50,942 nt of DNA from Streptomyces sp. SID9727 (GCF_010550605.1 NZ_JAAGNI010000357.1:1-50942); one strand, 5' to 3'; shown: positions 15,982 through 25,036, counted from the stretch's first letter. The notes: generated by a model not told the origin, from the letters alone. Program-made: numbers and translations.

Positions 15982-18060
15982 ATGACCCTTCAGATCAGCG
16001 AGATCCCGTGTGCGGACACCCAAGCCGATGACACCGGCGAGCTCACCAACGAGATGCGCATCAGCCGCCGCAGGATGCTGCAGACGGCCGCCGTGTCGCT
16101 CGGCGCCCTCGCCGCCGGCCCGGTGGCCGAGGCGGTCGGCGGCGCGCAGGCAGAGGCGGCCGAATACCGCCTGCCCCAAGGATTCAAGGGCGATATCTCC
16201 GACCTGAGGCACGTGGTGATCCTCATGCAGGAGAACCGTTCCTTCGACCACTACCTCGGCCAGTTGAAGGGGGTGCGCGGCCACGACGACAAGCAGGTCC
16301 TGACGTTCCAGGACGGCACCACCGTCTTCCAGCAGCGCGACGCCGCGGGCGCCATCGTGACGCCCGCCGTCTCGACCGCCACCTGGAGCGACAAGCACAA
16401 CTTCTACGGTGCCAACGGCGGGCGCTGGGACACCTGGGTGCAGGACAAGGGCGACCACTGCATGTGGTACTACACACCCGACTACATGCCGTGGATGTAC
16501 TCGCTCGCCTCCCAGTACACCGTTTGCGACATGAACTTCTGCTCGCTGCACGGGCCCACGATCCCCAACCGCTACTACCTGATGAGCGGCACGGCCGGCG
16601 GCGAGACCAGCAACGCCGGGCAGAACGACTACACCCGCCGCTGGACCACCGTCCCCGAACAGCTCCAGCAGGCCGGCATCGACTGGCGGGTCTACTCCGA
16701 CAACAGCGGCAACGGCGTCGGCAAGAGCCTGCAGAGCGGATACGTCGGCGAGTACGGCTGCAACGTCACCAACAGCTTCGCCGCCTTCGACCCCCGCACC
16801 GCCGACCCGGCCGAGCTCGAACCGGGCACCGGCAGGGTCTGGAAGGCCAACTCCTTCGTCTACGCGGGCGCCACCACGCCCAACGACGACTCCGAGGCCA
16901 ACCTGGACGCCGTCCTGCGCGACCTGATCGCCGCCTGCGAACCGGGCGCCGAGCACCCGCTGCCCGAGGTGTCCTGGGTGGTCATGCCCGCCGCGTGGAG
17001 CGAGCACCCGGGCTTCGACACGGTGCACGGCGAGCGGTACATGAACAAGGTGCTGAAGACCCTCCAGAGCAACGAGGACATCTGGAACCACACCCTCGTG
17101 ATCATCACGTACGACGAGAACGACGGGAAGTTCGACCACGTCCTGCCGCCCCGCCCGGAGGCCGGCACCCCCGGCGAGTACTCCGGCACCACCCCGTACG
17201 GATTCGGGCCCCGCGTCCCGATGCTGCTGGTCTCACCGTGGACGCGCGGCGGCCACGTCGCCTCGGAGGTCTTCGACCACACCTCGACCGTGAGGTTCCT
17301 GGAGACCTGGGCCGCGCATCTGGGCAAGCCGTTCACCTGCCCGAACATCACCCCGTGGCGCCGCTCCATCGCCGGCGACCTGACCAGCGCGATCGACTTC
17401 GCGCACCCGCGCCCCGGCCCGGTCGTCATCGCCGACCCGGTCACCGGCACCCCGCCGAGGCCGCCCCGCGACCGGATGGAGCCGCGCGGGCTCTCCTTCC
17501 ACCCGCACGCCGTGCTCACCGAGGACCGGGCCGCCGGCACGGTGACCGCCGCCATGACGCTGACCGGCGGTCCGGAGGGCAAGGCGGTGAGCCTCCAGGT
17601 CTTCCCCGACCGGTACCTCCCGTTCGAGAACATCCCGCACACGGTGAGCGCGGCGTCCCCGCGCTCGTACACCTGGGACACGACCGCCACCGACGGCAGA
17701 TACGCCTTCTCGGTGTACGGCCCCGACGGGTTCCTGCGCTCCTTCGCCGGGCAGCTGCTCCCCGAGGACGCGAGCACCCGCCGCATCGGCCTGCCGCGCG
17801 TCGAGGCGCGGCTGGTCCGGGGCAGGCGCCCGGTGGTCCGCCTGGGGCTGCACAACGACGGCCGCCACCCCGTCCGGTACACCCTGGAGGCCAACGACTA
17901 CGCGGGCGGCACCCGTAAGGTCACCGTCCCCGGCGGCCACTCCGCGGTCGTGGAGTGGCCCACCGAGCACGGCTACTACGACGTGGTGCTCACCGCCGAC
18001 ACCGGCACCGGCTGGACCCAGCGGTACGCGGGCCGGGTGGCGACGGTGAACGACCGCTGA
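15982..18060 (+). CDS. Phosphocholine-type phospholipase C, Tat-exported
   Basis: 692 residues from the ATG at 15982, 7 nt after GAGGTG. A Tat signal is visible at residues 28-55 (RISRRRMLQ then a hydrophobic, Ala-rich stretch ending AEA). The phosphoesterase domain (PF04185) begins LRHVVILMQENRSFDHYLG and includes HGPTIPNRYYLMSG, VIITYDENDGKFDH and VFDHTSTVRFLE, the metal and catalytic motifs of the PlcC/acid-phosphatase superfamily. Two C-terminal DUF756 modules (about 500-690) follow, as in mycobacterial and Pseudomonas PlcH/PlcN. It would hydrolyse phosphatidylcholine-like lipids outside the cell, releasing phosphate-containing head groups. It is monocistronic, with a hairpin after the stop. 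Confidence 0.95.
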   Translation: MTLQISEIPCADTQADDTGELTNEMRISRRRMLQTAAVSLGALAAGPVAEAVGGAQAEAAEYRLPQGFKGDISDLRHVVILMQENRSFDHYLGQLKGVRGHDDKQVLTFQDGTTVFQQRDAAGAIVTPAVSTATWSDKHNFYGANGGRWDTWVQDKGDHCMWYYTPDYMPWMYSLASQYTVCDMNFCSLHGPTIPNRYYLMSGTAGGETSNAGQNDYTRRWTTVPEQLQQAGIDWRVYSDNSGNGVGKSLQSGYVGEYGCNVTNSFAAFDPRTADPAELEPGTGRVWKANSFVYAGATTPNDDSEANLDAVLRDLIAACEPGAEHPLPEVSWVVMPAAWSEHPGFDTVHGERYMNKVLKTLQSNEDIWNHTLVIITYDENDGKFDHVLPPRPEAGTPGEYSGTTPYGFGPRVPMLLVSPWTRGGHVASEVFDHTSTVRFLETWAAHLGKPFTCPNITPWRRSIAGDLTSAIDFAHPRPGPVVIADPVTGTPPRPPRDRMEPRGLSFHPHAVLTEDRAAGTVTAAMTLTGGPEGKAVSLQVFPDRYLPFENIPHTVSAASPRSYTWDTTATDGRYAFSVYGPDGFLRSFAGQLLPEDASTRRIGLPRVEARLVRGRRPVVRLGLHNDGRHPVRYTLEANDYAGGTRKVTVPGGHSAVVEWPTEHGYYDVVLTADTGTGWTQRYAGRVATVNDR

Positions 18061-18061
18061 C

Positions 18062-18078
18062 CGGGGCGGCGGGCCCCG
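18062..18078. terminator. Hairpin after phospholipase C gene
   Basis: CGGGGC (18062-18067) and GCCCCG (18073-18078) around a 5-nt loop, two bases beyond the stop, in the 27-bp convergent gap with the serine hydrolase gene. An outer TGACC/GGTCA pair (18058-18062 and 18086-18090) could extend it. Confidence 0.45.
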
Positions 18079-18087
18079 TCGCATCGG

Positions 18088-18903
18088 TCAGCCCGCCAGC
18101 TCCGCCAGCACCGCGTCGGTGAACGGCGGCCACACCTCGACCGCCCACGGGCCGAAGGCCCGGTCGGTGAGCGCGACGCAGGCCGCGCCCGCCGCCGGGT
18201 CGACCCAGAGGAACGTACCCGACTGCCCGAAGTGGCCGAAGGTCGCGGGGGAGGAGGAGGCACCGGTCCAGTGCGGGGACTTGGAGTCGCGGATCTCGAA
18301 GCCGAGGCCCCAGTCGTTGGGGTTCTGGTGGCCGTAGCCGGGGAGGACGCCCTTCAGGCCCGGGTGGACGACGGTCTGCGCGGCGAGCACGGTGCGCGGG
18401 TCGAGGAGGCGGGGGGCCTGCACCTCGGCGGCGAAGCGCGCGAGGTCGGCGACCGTGGAGACGCCGTCCTTCGCGGGGGAGCCGTCCAGGGTGGTCGCCG
18501 TCATCCCGAGCGGTTCCAGGACCGCCTGGCGGACGTACTCCGGGAACGGGATCTCGGTGGCCTTCGCGATGTGGTCGCCCAGCACCTCGAAGCCCGCGTT
18601 GGAGTAGAGGCGCCGGTTACCGGGCGGGGCCATCACCCGGTGCTCGTCGAACGCGAGGCCGCTGGTGTGGGCGAGGAGGTGGCGCACGGTCGAGCCCTCG
18701 GGGCCCGCCGGTTCGTCCAGTTCCACGGCGCCCTCCTCGTACGCCACCAGCGCCGCGTACGCCGCGAGCGGTTTGGTGACGGAGGCGAGCGGGAAGCGGT
18801 GCGCGGTCGGGCCGTGCGTACCGGCGACCGTGCCGTCCGCTCGTACGACGGCCGCCGCGGCGGTGGGGACGGGCCAGTTCTCGATCATCGCCAGGCTCTG
18901 CAT
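18088..18903 (-). CDS. Beta-lactamase-fold serine hydrolase (class C/esterase type)
   Basis: 271 residues from the ATG at 18903, which has TACTCT 7 nt upstream and no ribosome site. The catalytic SxxK is Ser41-Val-Thr-Lys44, the second motif Tyr100-Ser-Asn102, and HFGQSG near the C-terminus replaces the KTG box. There is no signal peptide, so this is a cytosolic esterase or peptidase rather than a penicillin-binding protein or secreted beta-lactamase. It is divergent from merR, with 91 bp between start codons. Confidence 0.9.
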   Translation of the reverse strand: MQSLAMIENWPVPTAAAAVVRADGTVAGTHGPTAHRFPLASVTKPLAAYAALVAYEEGAVELDEPAGPEGSTVRHLLAHTSGLAFDEHRVMAPPGNRRLYSNAGFEVLGDHIAKATEIPFPEYVRQAVLEPLGMTATTLDGSPAKDGVSTVADLARFAAEVQAPRLLDPRTVLAAQTVVHPGLKGVLPGYGHQNPNDWGLGFEIRDSKSPHWTGASSSPATFGHFGQSGTFLWVDPAAGAACVALTDRAFGPWAVEVWPPFTDAVLAELAG

Positions 18904-18957
18904 GCGTACGAGAGTAGATTCCGGACCCCCTCTGTCGGAAACCGCACCCAATGGTGC

Positions 18958-18988
18958 TTGCTTCGAGTGCACTCCAACGTCATAGCGT
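18958..18988 (+). promoter_or_regulatory. MerR-type promoter with 19-bp spacer and central palindrome
   Basis: TTGCTT (18958-18963), a 19-bp spacer and TAGCGT (18983-18988). A perfect palindrome GAGTGCACTC (18965-18974) sits within the spacer, and TT/AA pairs extend the dyad. Overlong spacers with a dyad inside are the hallmark of MerR-twisted promoters. Six bases then separate it from the merR ATG. It should drive the merR-aldo/keto reductase pair. Confidence 0.7.
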
Positions 18989-18994
18989 GGAGGC

Positions 18995-19456
18995 ATGACG
19001 GTGATGGAGACCACTTCGACCCGGACCGATATCTGCGCCTCCGCCCCCTCGGCGCACCCGCGCCCCGACGGGCAGGACCGCTACACGATCAGCGAGGTCG
19101 CCGCGTTCACCGGGCTGACCGCCCACACCCTGCGCTGGTACGAACGGATCGGGCTGATGCCGCACGTCGACCGGTCCCACACCGGCCAGCGCCGCTTCAG
19201 CAACCGGGACCTCGACTGGCTCGCCTTCGTCACCAAGCTGCGGCTGACCGGGATGCCGGTCGCGCACATGGTCCGGTACGCCGAGCTCATACGCGAGGGC
19301 GACCACACCTTCGAGGAACGGCAGGAACTGCTGGAGGCGACCCGCCGCGACGTCAAGACGCGGATCGCGGAGCTCCAGGACACCCTGGCCGTACTGGACT
19401 ACAAGATCGACTTCTATGCGGGCGCCCGCCGGGCGCCGGAAGGGCCCAGTGCCTGA
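18995..19456 (+). CDS. MerR-family transcriptional regulator
   Basis: 153 residues. An N-terminal extension of about 28 residues precedes the winged helix RYTISEVAAFTGLTAHTLRW and YERIGLMP; the HTH is followed by a long coiled coil (residues 105-140, ELLEATRRDVKTRIAELQ) for dimerisation. No metal-binding cysteine cluster follows the coil, so it is probably not a metal or SoxR-type iron-sulfur sensor. It likely activates its own promoter. Its TGA shares an A with the ATG of the aldo/keto reductase, so the two are translationally coupled and functionally tied. Confidence 0.92.
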   Translation: MTVMETTSTRTDICASAPSAHPRPDGQDRYTISEVAAFTGLTAHTLRWYERIGLMPHVDRSHTGQRRFSNRDLDWLAFVTKLRLTGMPVAHMVRYAELIREGDHTFEERQELLEATRRDVKTRIAELQDTLAVLDYKIDFYAGARRAPEGPSA

Positions 19457-20472
19457 TGACCGACCACAAGATCGCCACCGTCGAACTCGGCCGAGGAGGC
19501 CCCCGCGTCGGGGTCCAGGGCCTCGGCTGCATGGGCATCAGCGAGTTCTACGGGGACACCGACGAGGTCTCGGCCCGCGAGACGCTGGAAACGGCGCTGG
19601 CGGCGGGTGTCACCCTCTTCGACACCGCCGACATCTACGGCAGCGGCGCCAACGAGACCTTCCTCGCGCCGTTCGTCGGGGCGCACCGCGACGAGATCAC
19701 CCTCGCCACCAAGTTCGGCGTCGAGCGGCGCGTCGACGACCCGGACTACCGGGGCGTCAACAACAGCCCCGCGTACATCCGCAAGGCCGTAGAGGCGAGT
19801 TTGCGCCGCCTGGACACCGACGTCATCGACCTCTACTACATGCACCGCCGCGACACCGCGGTCCCGCTCGCGGAGTCCGTCGGTGCCATGGCCGAGCTGG
19901 TCCGGGAGGGCAAGGTGAAGCAGCTCGGGCTCAGCGAGGTCACCGGCGCCGAACTGCGCGAGGCTCACGCCGTGCACCCGATCGCCGCCCTCCAGTCCGA
20001 GTGGTCCCTCTTCAGCCGGGACGTGGAGCGCAGCGCGGTGGCCGCGGCCGCCGAACTGGGCGTCACGGTCGTGCCGTACTCGCCGCTGGGCCGCGGTTTC
20101 CTCACCGGGTCCTTCGCGGACGCGGGCAAGGAGCTCTCCCAGGGCGACTTCCGCGCCTCGCACCCCCGGATGACCGGCGAGAACGCCAAGACCAACGCGG
20201 CACTCCTGGAGCCCGTCCACAAGATCGCCGCCGCTCACGGGGCGAGTGCCGGGCAGGTCGCGCTCGCCTGGGTCCAGCAGCGCGCCCAGGTCCACGGCAT
20301 CACCGTCGTCCCGATCCCGGGCACCCGCAGGAGCCACCGCCTCCTGGAGAACGTCGGCGCCACCCGCCTCACGCTCACCGACGACGAGCTGGCCCTCCTC
20401 GAACCGATCGCCGGGCAGGTCGCGGGCGACCGCTACCCGGACATGAGCCTGACCTCCCTCGTCCGCGAGTAG
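19456..20472 (+). CDS. Aldo/keto reductase
   Basis: 338 residues, NADPH-dependent carbonyl reductase. The catalytic tetrad is visible as Asp56 and Tyr61 (FDTADIYGSG), Lys86 (LATKFG) and His130 (YYMHRRD). PIPGTRRSHRLLEN near the C-terminus is the 2'-phosphate/NADPH binding loop. The ATG overlaps the merR stop by one base (TGATG). Similar MerR-AKR pairs respond to aldehydes or quinones in actinomycetes; the inducer here is unknown. Confidence 0.94.
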   Translation: MTDHKIATVELGRGGPRVGVQGLGCMGISEFYGDTDEVSARETLETALAAGVTLFDTADIYGSGANETFLAPFVGAHRDEITLATKFGVERRVDDPDYRGVNNSPAYIRKAVEASLRRLDTDVIDLYYMHRRDTAVPLAESVGAMAELVREGKVKQLGLSEVTGAELREAHAVHPIAALQSEWSLFSRDVERSAVAAAAELGVTVVPYSPLGRGFLTGSFADAGKELSQGDFRASHPRMTGENAKTNAALLEPVHKIAAAHGASAGQVALAWVQQRAQVHGITVVPIPGTRRSHRLLENVGATRLTLTDDELALLEPIAGQVAGDRYPDMSLTSLVRE

Positions 20473-20519
20473 CGCGCGGGTAGCGTCCGTACGAGGGAAC
20501 CGAGCGAGGAGGAACCGGC

Positions 20520-20960
20520 ATGGCGATCAAGCGGATGGACAACGTCGGCATCGTGGTCGAGGACCTGGACGCGGCCATCGCGTTCTTCCGGGAGCTCGGC
20601 ATGGAGCTGGAGGGCAAGGGCGAGGTCCAGGGCGGCTTCGCCGAGCAGTGCACCGGGCTCGACGGCACGCACTGCGAGATCGCCATGCTCCGCACCCCGG
20701 ACGGGCACAGCCGCCTGGAGCTGGCGAAGTACCTCAGCCCCGCGCTGATCGACGCCCCGCGCGACCGGCCGCACAACGTTCTCGGCACGCACCGCGTGAT
20801 GTTCGCCGTGGACGACGTCGAGGACACCGTCGCCCGGCTGCGTCCGCTCGGCGGCGAACTCGTCGGTTCCATCGCGCGGTTCGAGGACACCTACCTCCTC
20901 TGCTACCTGCGCGGCCCGGACGGCGTCATCGTCGGGCTGGCGGAGGAGCTGGGGCGGTAG
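20520..20960 (+). CDS. VOC-family (glyoxalase/bleomycin-resistance) protein
   Basis: 146 residues forming two beta-alpha-beta-beta-beta units (RMDNVGIVVEDLDAAIAFF at the N-terminus, THRVMFAVDDVEDTVARL at about 94). Candidate metal ligands are His60 (GTHCEIAML) and glutamates near the ends of the two units. Substrate unknown. It has its own TAGCGT -10 at 20481-20486 and a strong GAGGAGGAA ribosome site. Its last 58 nt overlap the 3' end of the opposing alpha/beta hydrolase gene. Confidence 0.88.
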   Translation: MAIKRMDNVGIVVEDLDAAIAFFRELGMELEGKGEVQGGFAEQCTGLDGTHCEIAMLRTPDGHSRLELAKYLSPALIDAPRDRPHNVLGTHRVMFAVDDVEDTVARLRPLGGELVGSIARFEDTYLLCYLRGPDGVIVGLAEELGR

Positions 20961-22003
20961 CCGTACGCGCCTTGGGCGATGGACGTGAACGCGCTCAGCG
21001 ACTCCGTTCCCGGGGCGAAGTAGCCGGTGTGCCCCTTCGCGTCGTCCGCGGGCACCCGGCGGGCGCCGAACCCCGGTGACGCGGGGTCGGCGCCGTGGCC
21101 GAGCCCGGCGAACTCGACGTGCGGGACCTTGCCGATCCAGTCGCCGGGGTCCTTCGCCGCCCACACCCGCGCCCCGGTGCGCAGACCGGCCACGTTGTCC
21201 GCGCGCATCCCGGGCGAGCCGAGGACCACCAGGTCGGCGACGCGCAGCCGGTGCGCGGCCAGGCCGCAGACGACCGAGCCGTAGCTGTGGCAGAACACCG
21301 TGGTGACGGGCGCCCCGGCGGCCCTCAGCCCGTCCGTGAACCGGACCAGCCGCACGGAGCCGGCCTCCGCCAGCGTCCCCCGGGCCGCGTCGAGCCCGAG
21401 GCCCACCGGTGTGGTGTACCCGGCCCAGGCGATCACGGCGGTGCCCGGCCCGGTACGGGCGTACAGCGACCTGCCCATGCCGGCCGGCGTGCCGTACACG
21501 TCGGTCGTACGGTCGAACGTGCCGGCGTCGATGTCGGACCCCGGTACCACCACGGACACCCGCCGAGCGGCCGCCAGGTCGCCGAAGACCTCCGCGACCT
21601 GGCCCCGGCCGCGCGGGTCGAACGCCAGGAAGCGGCGGGCCGGGTCCTCGGCGAGGCGGGCGTAGCGGGAGTCGTGGGACGCCTTCAGCGCACGGGCGTT
21701 GGCGCGGTAGCGCAGTGCCACGGGGGCGCCGTCGAGGTTGCCGACGACGAGCGGATGCCTCGCGGCCAGGGCCTGTCGCTGCGCCTCGCTCAACCCCGCG
21801 AAGAACGCCGCGACTTCGGCGGGCGAATCCTCCTCCGGGTCGGGCAGCTCGCGGCCCAGCGTGTGGTCGGCCCGCCAGGAGGCCGTGCCCGGCGGCGGAC
21901 CCGTGACCGCCTGCTGGGCGTTGCCCGACACCCAGCCCGCCGTCCCCGACACCACGGTGACCGCCAGCGCGGCCGCGACCAGGGTCCTCGCGTAAGGCCT
22001 CAT
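20903..22003 (-). CDS. Secreted alpha/beta hydrolase (DUF1023 type), copy A
   Basis: 366 residues from the ATG at 22003. The N-terminal RPYARTLVAAALAVTVVSG is a signal/anchor segment. The DUF1023 core has VVPGSDIDAGTF, VIAWAGYTTP and the nucleophile elbow FCHSYGSVVCG (Ser), then the acid-bearing VVLGSPGMRADN and the histidine-containing LGHGADPASPGFG. It is a clear paralogue of the protein at 25124-26335. The C-terminal tail (RPSSSASPTMTPS) is antisense to the last 19 codons of the VOC gene. Substrate unknown; it may act on cell-envelope esters. Confidence 0.88.
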   Translation of the reverse strand: MRPYARTLVAAALAVTVVSGTAGWVSGNAQQAVTGPPPGTASWRADHTLGRELPDPEEDSPAEVAAFFAGLSEAQRQALAARHPLVVGNLDGAPVALRYRANARALKASHDSRYARLAEDPARRFLAFDPRGRGQVAEVFGDLAAARRVSVVVPGSDIDAGTFDRTTDVYGTPAGMGRSLYARTGPGTAVIAWAGYTTPVGLGLDAARGTLAEAGSVRLVRFTDGLRAAGAPVTTVFCHSYGSVVCGLAAHRLRVADLVVLGSPGMRADNVAGLRTGARVWAAKDPGDWIGKVPHVEFAGLGHGADPASPGFGARRVPADDAKGHTGYFAPGTESLSAFTSIAQGAYGYRPSSSASPTMTPSGPRR

Positions 22004-22153
22004 CCGCCCCGCCCTCCCTCTCCGGCCGAACCGGCCGGTCCCCGCACGCCGTTCGGCGCGACGGGAGGAAGGTAGGAACGCGGTGGGTGCGCGGGCGTCA
22101 CACCGGGGGGCCAACTGCCGTGTGATACCCGGGTAGGGGGTGGGGCGGGCGCG

Positions 22154-22837
22154 TCAGGCGGAGCCGGGGACGACGAGCCCCGCCTCGTACGCGAAGATCA
22201 CCGCCTGCGCCCGGTCGCGCAGGGACAGCTTCGCCAGGACGCGCCCGATGTGCGTCTTCACCGTCTGTTCGGCGAGCACCAGCTTCCCGGCGATCTCCTG
22301 GTTCGAGAGGCCGCGCGCGATGAGTTCCAGGACCTCCGTCTCGCGCGGCGTCAGCCCGTTGAGGCGCAGCGTCGCCCCGCCCCTGGACGCCGCCGAAGGC
22401 CCCTGCTTCGCGAAGTCGGCGATCAGACGGCGCGTCACGGAGGGCGCGAGCAGCGCGTCGCCCGCCGCCACCACCCGGACCGCCGCGATCAGGTCCGCCG
22501 GGGGCGCGTCCTTCAGCAGGAAGCCGGACGCCCCGGCCCGCAGCGCCTCGTACACGTAGTCGTCCACGTCGAACGTGGTCAGCATCAGCACCCGGGGCAC
22601 ATGGACCACGCCCGGCGGCGGGTCGAGGAGTGCGCGAGCCGCCGCGAGGCCGTCCATCTCGGGCATCCGCACGTCCATCAGGACCACGTCCGGGTGGACA
22701 CGGCGGCTGACCTCGATGCCCTGGCGCCCGTCCGGCGCCTCACCGACCACGTCGATGTCCGCCTGCGCCGCCAGCAGGGCGGCGAAACCCGCCCGCACCA
22801 TGGCCTGGTCGTCGACGATGATCACACGGATGGTCAC
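22154..22837 (-). CDS. NarL/LuxR-family response regulator
   Basis: 227 residues. Receiver domain: acidic pair in IIVDDQAMVRAGF, phospho-acceptor Asp55 in DVVLMDVRMPEMD, conserved Thr in LMLTTFD and Lys in GFLLKDAPP. C-terminal LuxR HTH in LTPRETEVLELIARGLSNQE with KTHIGRVLAKL. It follows the histidine kinase by 13 nt and is its obvious partner. The target is unknown; nearby candidates are the flanking secreted hydrolases. Confidence 0.95.
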   Translation of the reverse strand: MTIRVIIVDDQAMVRAGFAALLAAQADIDVVGEAPDGRQGIEVSRRVHPDVVLMDVRMPEMDGLAAARALLDPPPGVVHVPRVLMLTTFDVDDYVYEALRAGASGFLLKDAPPADLIAAVRVVAAGDALLAPSVTRRLIADFAKQGPSAASRGGATLRLNGLTPRETEVLELIARGLSNQEIAGKLVLAEQTVKTHIGRVLAKLSLRDRAQAVIFAYEAGLVVPGSA

Positions 22838-22850
22838 GGTTCCTCCGGAC

Positions 22851-24080
22851 TCAGGGGGCGTCGTCGGGCCCGGCCGGGGACAGCGGCAGCCGCGCGGCGA
22901 CCCGGAACCCCCCGTCCGGCAGCGGCCCGGCGTCCAGTGAGCCGCCCGTCAACCGTACGCGCTCCCGCATCCCGACCAGACCGTGGCCCGTCCCCGCCGT
23001 CTCCAGCGGCGAAACCGGCCGTTTCGGCGGGCCGTTGACGACGAGCACCGTCAACTCCTCGCCGTCCGAGGTGACCGAGACCCGGGTCCGGGCACCGGGC
23101 GCGTGCCGGACCACGTTCGCCAGCGCCTCCTGCACGATCCGGTACGCGGACAGGTCAACAGCCGGCGGTATGTCACCCAGACCGGCGGCCAGCGACAGTT
23201 CGGCGGGAAGCCCCGCCCGCACCGTCGCCTCCACCAGCTGCTGCAAGCGGCCGATGCCCGGCTGCGGGGCCCGTTCGCCCTCCGCACCGTCACCGCGCAG
23301 CACCACGAGCAGCCGCCGCATCTCGGCCAGCGACTCCCGCGCGCTCGCCGCGATCGTCCCGAACTCCTCCCGCGCCTCGTCCGAAAGCTCCGGCAGCCGG
23401 TAGGGCGCGGAGTCCGCCTGGACGGTGATCACGGACATGTGGTGGGCGACGACGTCGTGCAGCTCCCGGGCGATCCTGGCCCGTTCCTCCAGCAGCGTCC
23501 GCCGGGCGCGCTCCGCCTCGCTGACGGTCTCCTGCTCGGCGAGCCGGCGCTGCGCGACGCGCCGTTCCCGTACCGCGGCGCCGATCACCAGCACCACGGC
23601 CGCGCACAGGGGCAGCAGCAGCGCGGTGCCGCCGCTGCGGTCCGCGCGGACCAGGTGGAGGATGAGGCTCGCCGCCCCGGTCGCCAGCCAGACGGCGACG
23701 AGAACCCGCCGGGACCTGCGCAGGGCCAGCGCGAGGAGCAGGAAGAGACAGGCGATGAGCGGTGCGGGCGGCCACGGCCACACGTCGTACTCGCGGGCCG
23801 GCTGCCCCAGGAGCACCAGCGCGCCCGCGACGTCCGCCGGGAAGACGATCCACCAGGCCCACAGAGGGCGGTGCGCCATCAGCAGCAGGGGCCCGGCCTG
23901 GGTGACGGCGAGGGTGGTGGCGACCGCGCCGCCGAGCCCGTACTGATCGAGGAGATTGGCCAGGGTGATGGGGAGGAAGAGCGCCGTCAGGACCACGGCG
24001 GCGGCCTGCGGCAGGAATCTCGTCCACCGCCGGGGACCAGTGGTGCGCGCGGGGGCGGACGCGGGTATCGGCTCGGCCAT
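22851..24080 (-). CDS. NarL-type sensor histidine kinase (DesK-like)
   Basis: 409 residues. Residues 25-170 hold about four to five hydrophobic helices without a large extracellular loop, so the sensed signal is probably in or at the membrane. HisKA_3 follows: RARIARELHDVVAHHMSVIT with His208. The HATPase has YRIVQEALANVVRHAPGA (N box) and GHGLVGMRERV (G box). It sits between DUF4429 (17 nt) and the response regulator (13 nt), all on one transcript. Confidence 0.95.
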   Translation of the reverse strand: MAEPIPASAPARTTGPRRWTRFLPQAAAVVLTALFLPITLANLLDQYGLGGAVATTLAVTQAGPLLLMAHRPLWAWWIVFPADVAGALVLLGQPAREYDVWPWPPAPLIACLFLLLALALRRSRRVLVAVWLATGAASLILHLVRADRSGGTALLLPLCAAVVLVIGAAVRERRVAQRRLAEQETVSEAERARRTLLEERARIARELHDVVAHHMSVITVQADSAPYRLPELSDEAREEFGTIAASARESLAEMRRLLVVLRGDGAEGERAPQPGIGRLQQLVEATVRAGLPAELSLAAGLGDIPPAVDLSAYRIVQEALANVVRHAPGARTRVSVTSDGEELTVLVVNGPPKRPVSPLETAGTGHGLVGMRERVRLTGGSLDAGPLPDGGFRVAARLPLSPAGPDDAP

Positions 24081-24097
24081 CTCGGGCGGCGGCCGGG

Positions 24098-25036
24098 CTA
24101 CAGCTCGGCCAGGAGCTGAGCCTTCTTGGCGCTGAACTCCTCATCGGTCACCAGACCGGCCCGGTGCAGCTCCCCGAGGTGGTGGATGCGCTCCGCGATG
24201 TCGGCCGGATCACGCCGGGCGGCCGCGGTGAGGGCGCCGGCGGCCGGGGGCGCGGACTGCTTCCTGCGTACGGATTCGAGGACGGCCGCCGCGAAGGGCA
24301 GCGACTCGTGGACCGGGCCGTAGCCGAGCCCGAAGATCACCGCCGCGGGATCCTGGTCGGCCCGGGCGGGCCTGGGTATCACCGGCTGGAGGCCGGTGGC
24401 CGTCCCGTCCGCCGCGGGGGCGGTGAGCCCTCCGGACGCGGGGACCGCGGTGTCCGTGCCCCTCGGCAGCAGCCGCAGGTAGCCCTCCAGGCCCTCCGGC
24501 GAGCGCCACTCGACCCCGCACAGATCCGTGACCGGGAACGTCTGGTCGCCGGCCTTCCACTTCTCCGACGAGGCGCCGGTCCAGGACCAGCGGAAGGAGA
24601 TCCGCTCACCGTCGAAGCCGGCCCGCCCGTCGTACGCCTTGAACTGCATCGGGGCCTCCGGGGCCGCGACGAGGAAACGGTCGGCGGGTTCGCCCGAGTC
24701 CGCGCCGAGGCAGGACCGCAGCTCGTCCGCGTAGTACTCGGCAAGGGTCTCGCGGGCGGCGGGGAGCACCAGCCGGTACGGGTCGCAGCCGTCCTTCAGC
24801 TGCCCTGCGGCGGCTTCCAGGAGCGGGTCGGCCCCGGGGCGCGGGACGGCACGCAGCACCACCGTGCCCCGCCTGCCCGGGGTCAGCGTCACCGACGACA
24901 GCGCCGCGTGCGGGACGCGGCGCTCACGGAGGCTCTGGAGGAGTCTCGGTGTGCGGATACCCCGTTCGTAGCGGATGAGCACGGAGTCGGCGTCGAACTC
25001 CCAGGTGGCATGAATTCCGGCCAGCACATCACCCAT
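24098..25036 (-). CDS. DUF4429 protein with C-terminal SHOCT motif
   Basis: 312 residues from the ATG at 25036; TACGAT lies 7 nt upstream, so the operon message may be leaderless. Two DUF4429 (PH-like) modules appear at about 5-95 (GIHATWEFDADSVLIRYERG, SLRERRVPHAALSSVTL) and 128-200 (QFKAYDGRAGFDGERISFRW, DLCGVEWRSPEGL). A SHOCT helix pair (LGELHRAGLVTDEEFSAKK) closes the protein. Such proteins may bind lipids or oligomerise at membranes. It leads a three-gene operon with a histidine kinase and regulator, and may be an accessory sensor. Confidence 0.88.
   Translation of the reverse strand: MGDVLAGIHATWEFDADSVLIRYERGIRTPRLLQSLRERRVPHAALSSVTLTPGRRGTVVLRAVPRPGADPLLEAAAGQLKDGCDPYRLVLPAARETLAEYYADELRSCLGADSGEPADRFLVAAPEAPMQFKAYDGRAGFDGERISFRWSWTGASSEKWKAGDQTFPVTDLCGVEWRSPEGLEGYLRLLPRGTDTAVPASGGLTAPAADGTATGLQPVIPRPARADQDPAAVIFGLGYGPVHESLPFAAAVLESVRRKQSAPPAAGALTAAARRDPADIAERIHHLGELHRAGLVTDEEFSAKKAQLLAEL

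Noticed and set aside
16464..17918. 484-codon frame inside the phospholipase C gene
   Set aside because: It is a +1 shadow with Arg/Pro-rich composition and no domain.
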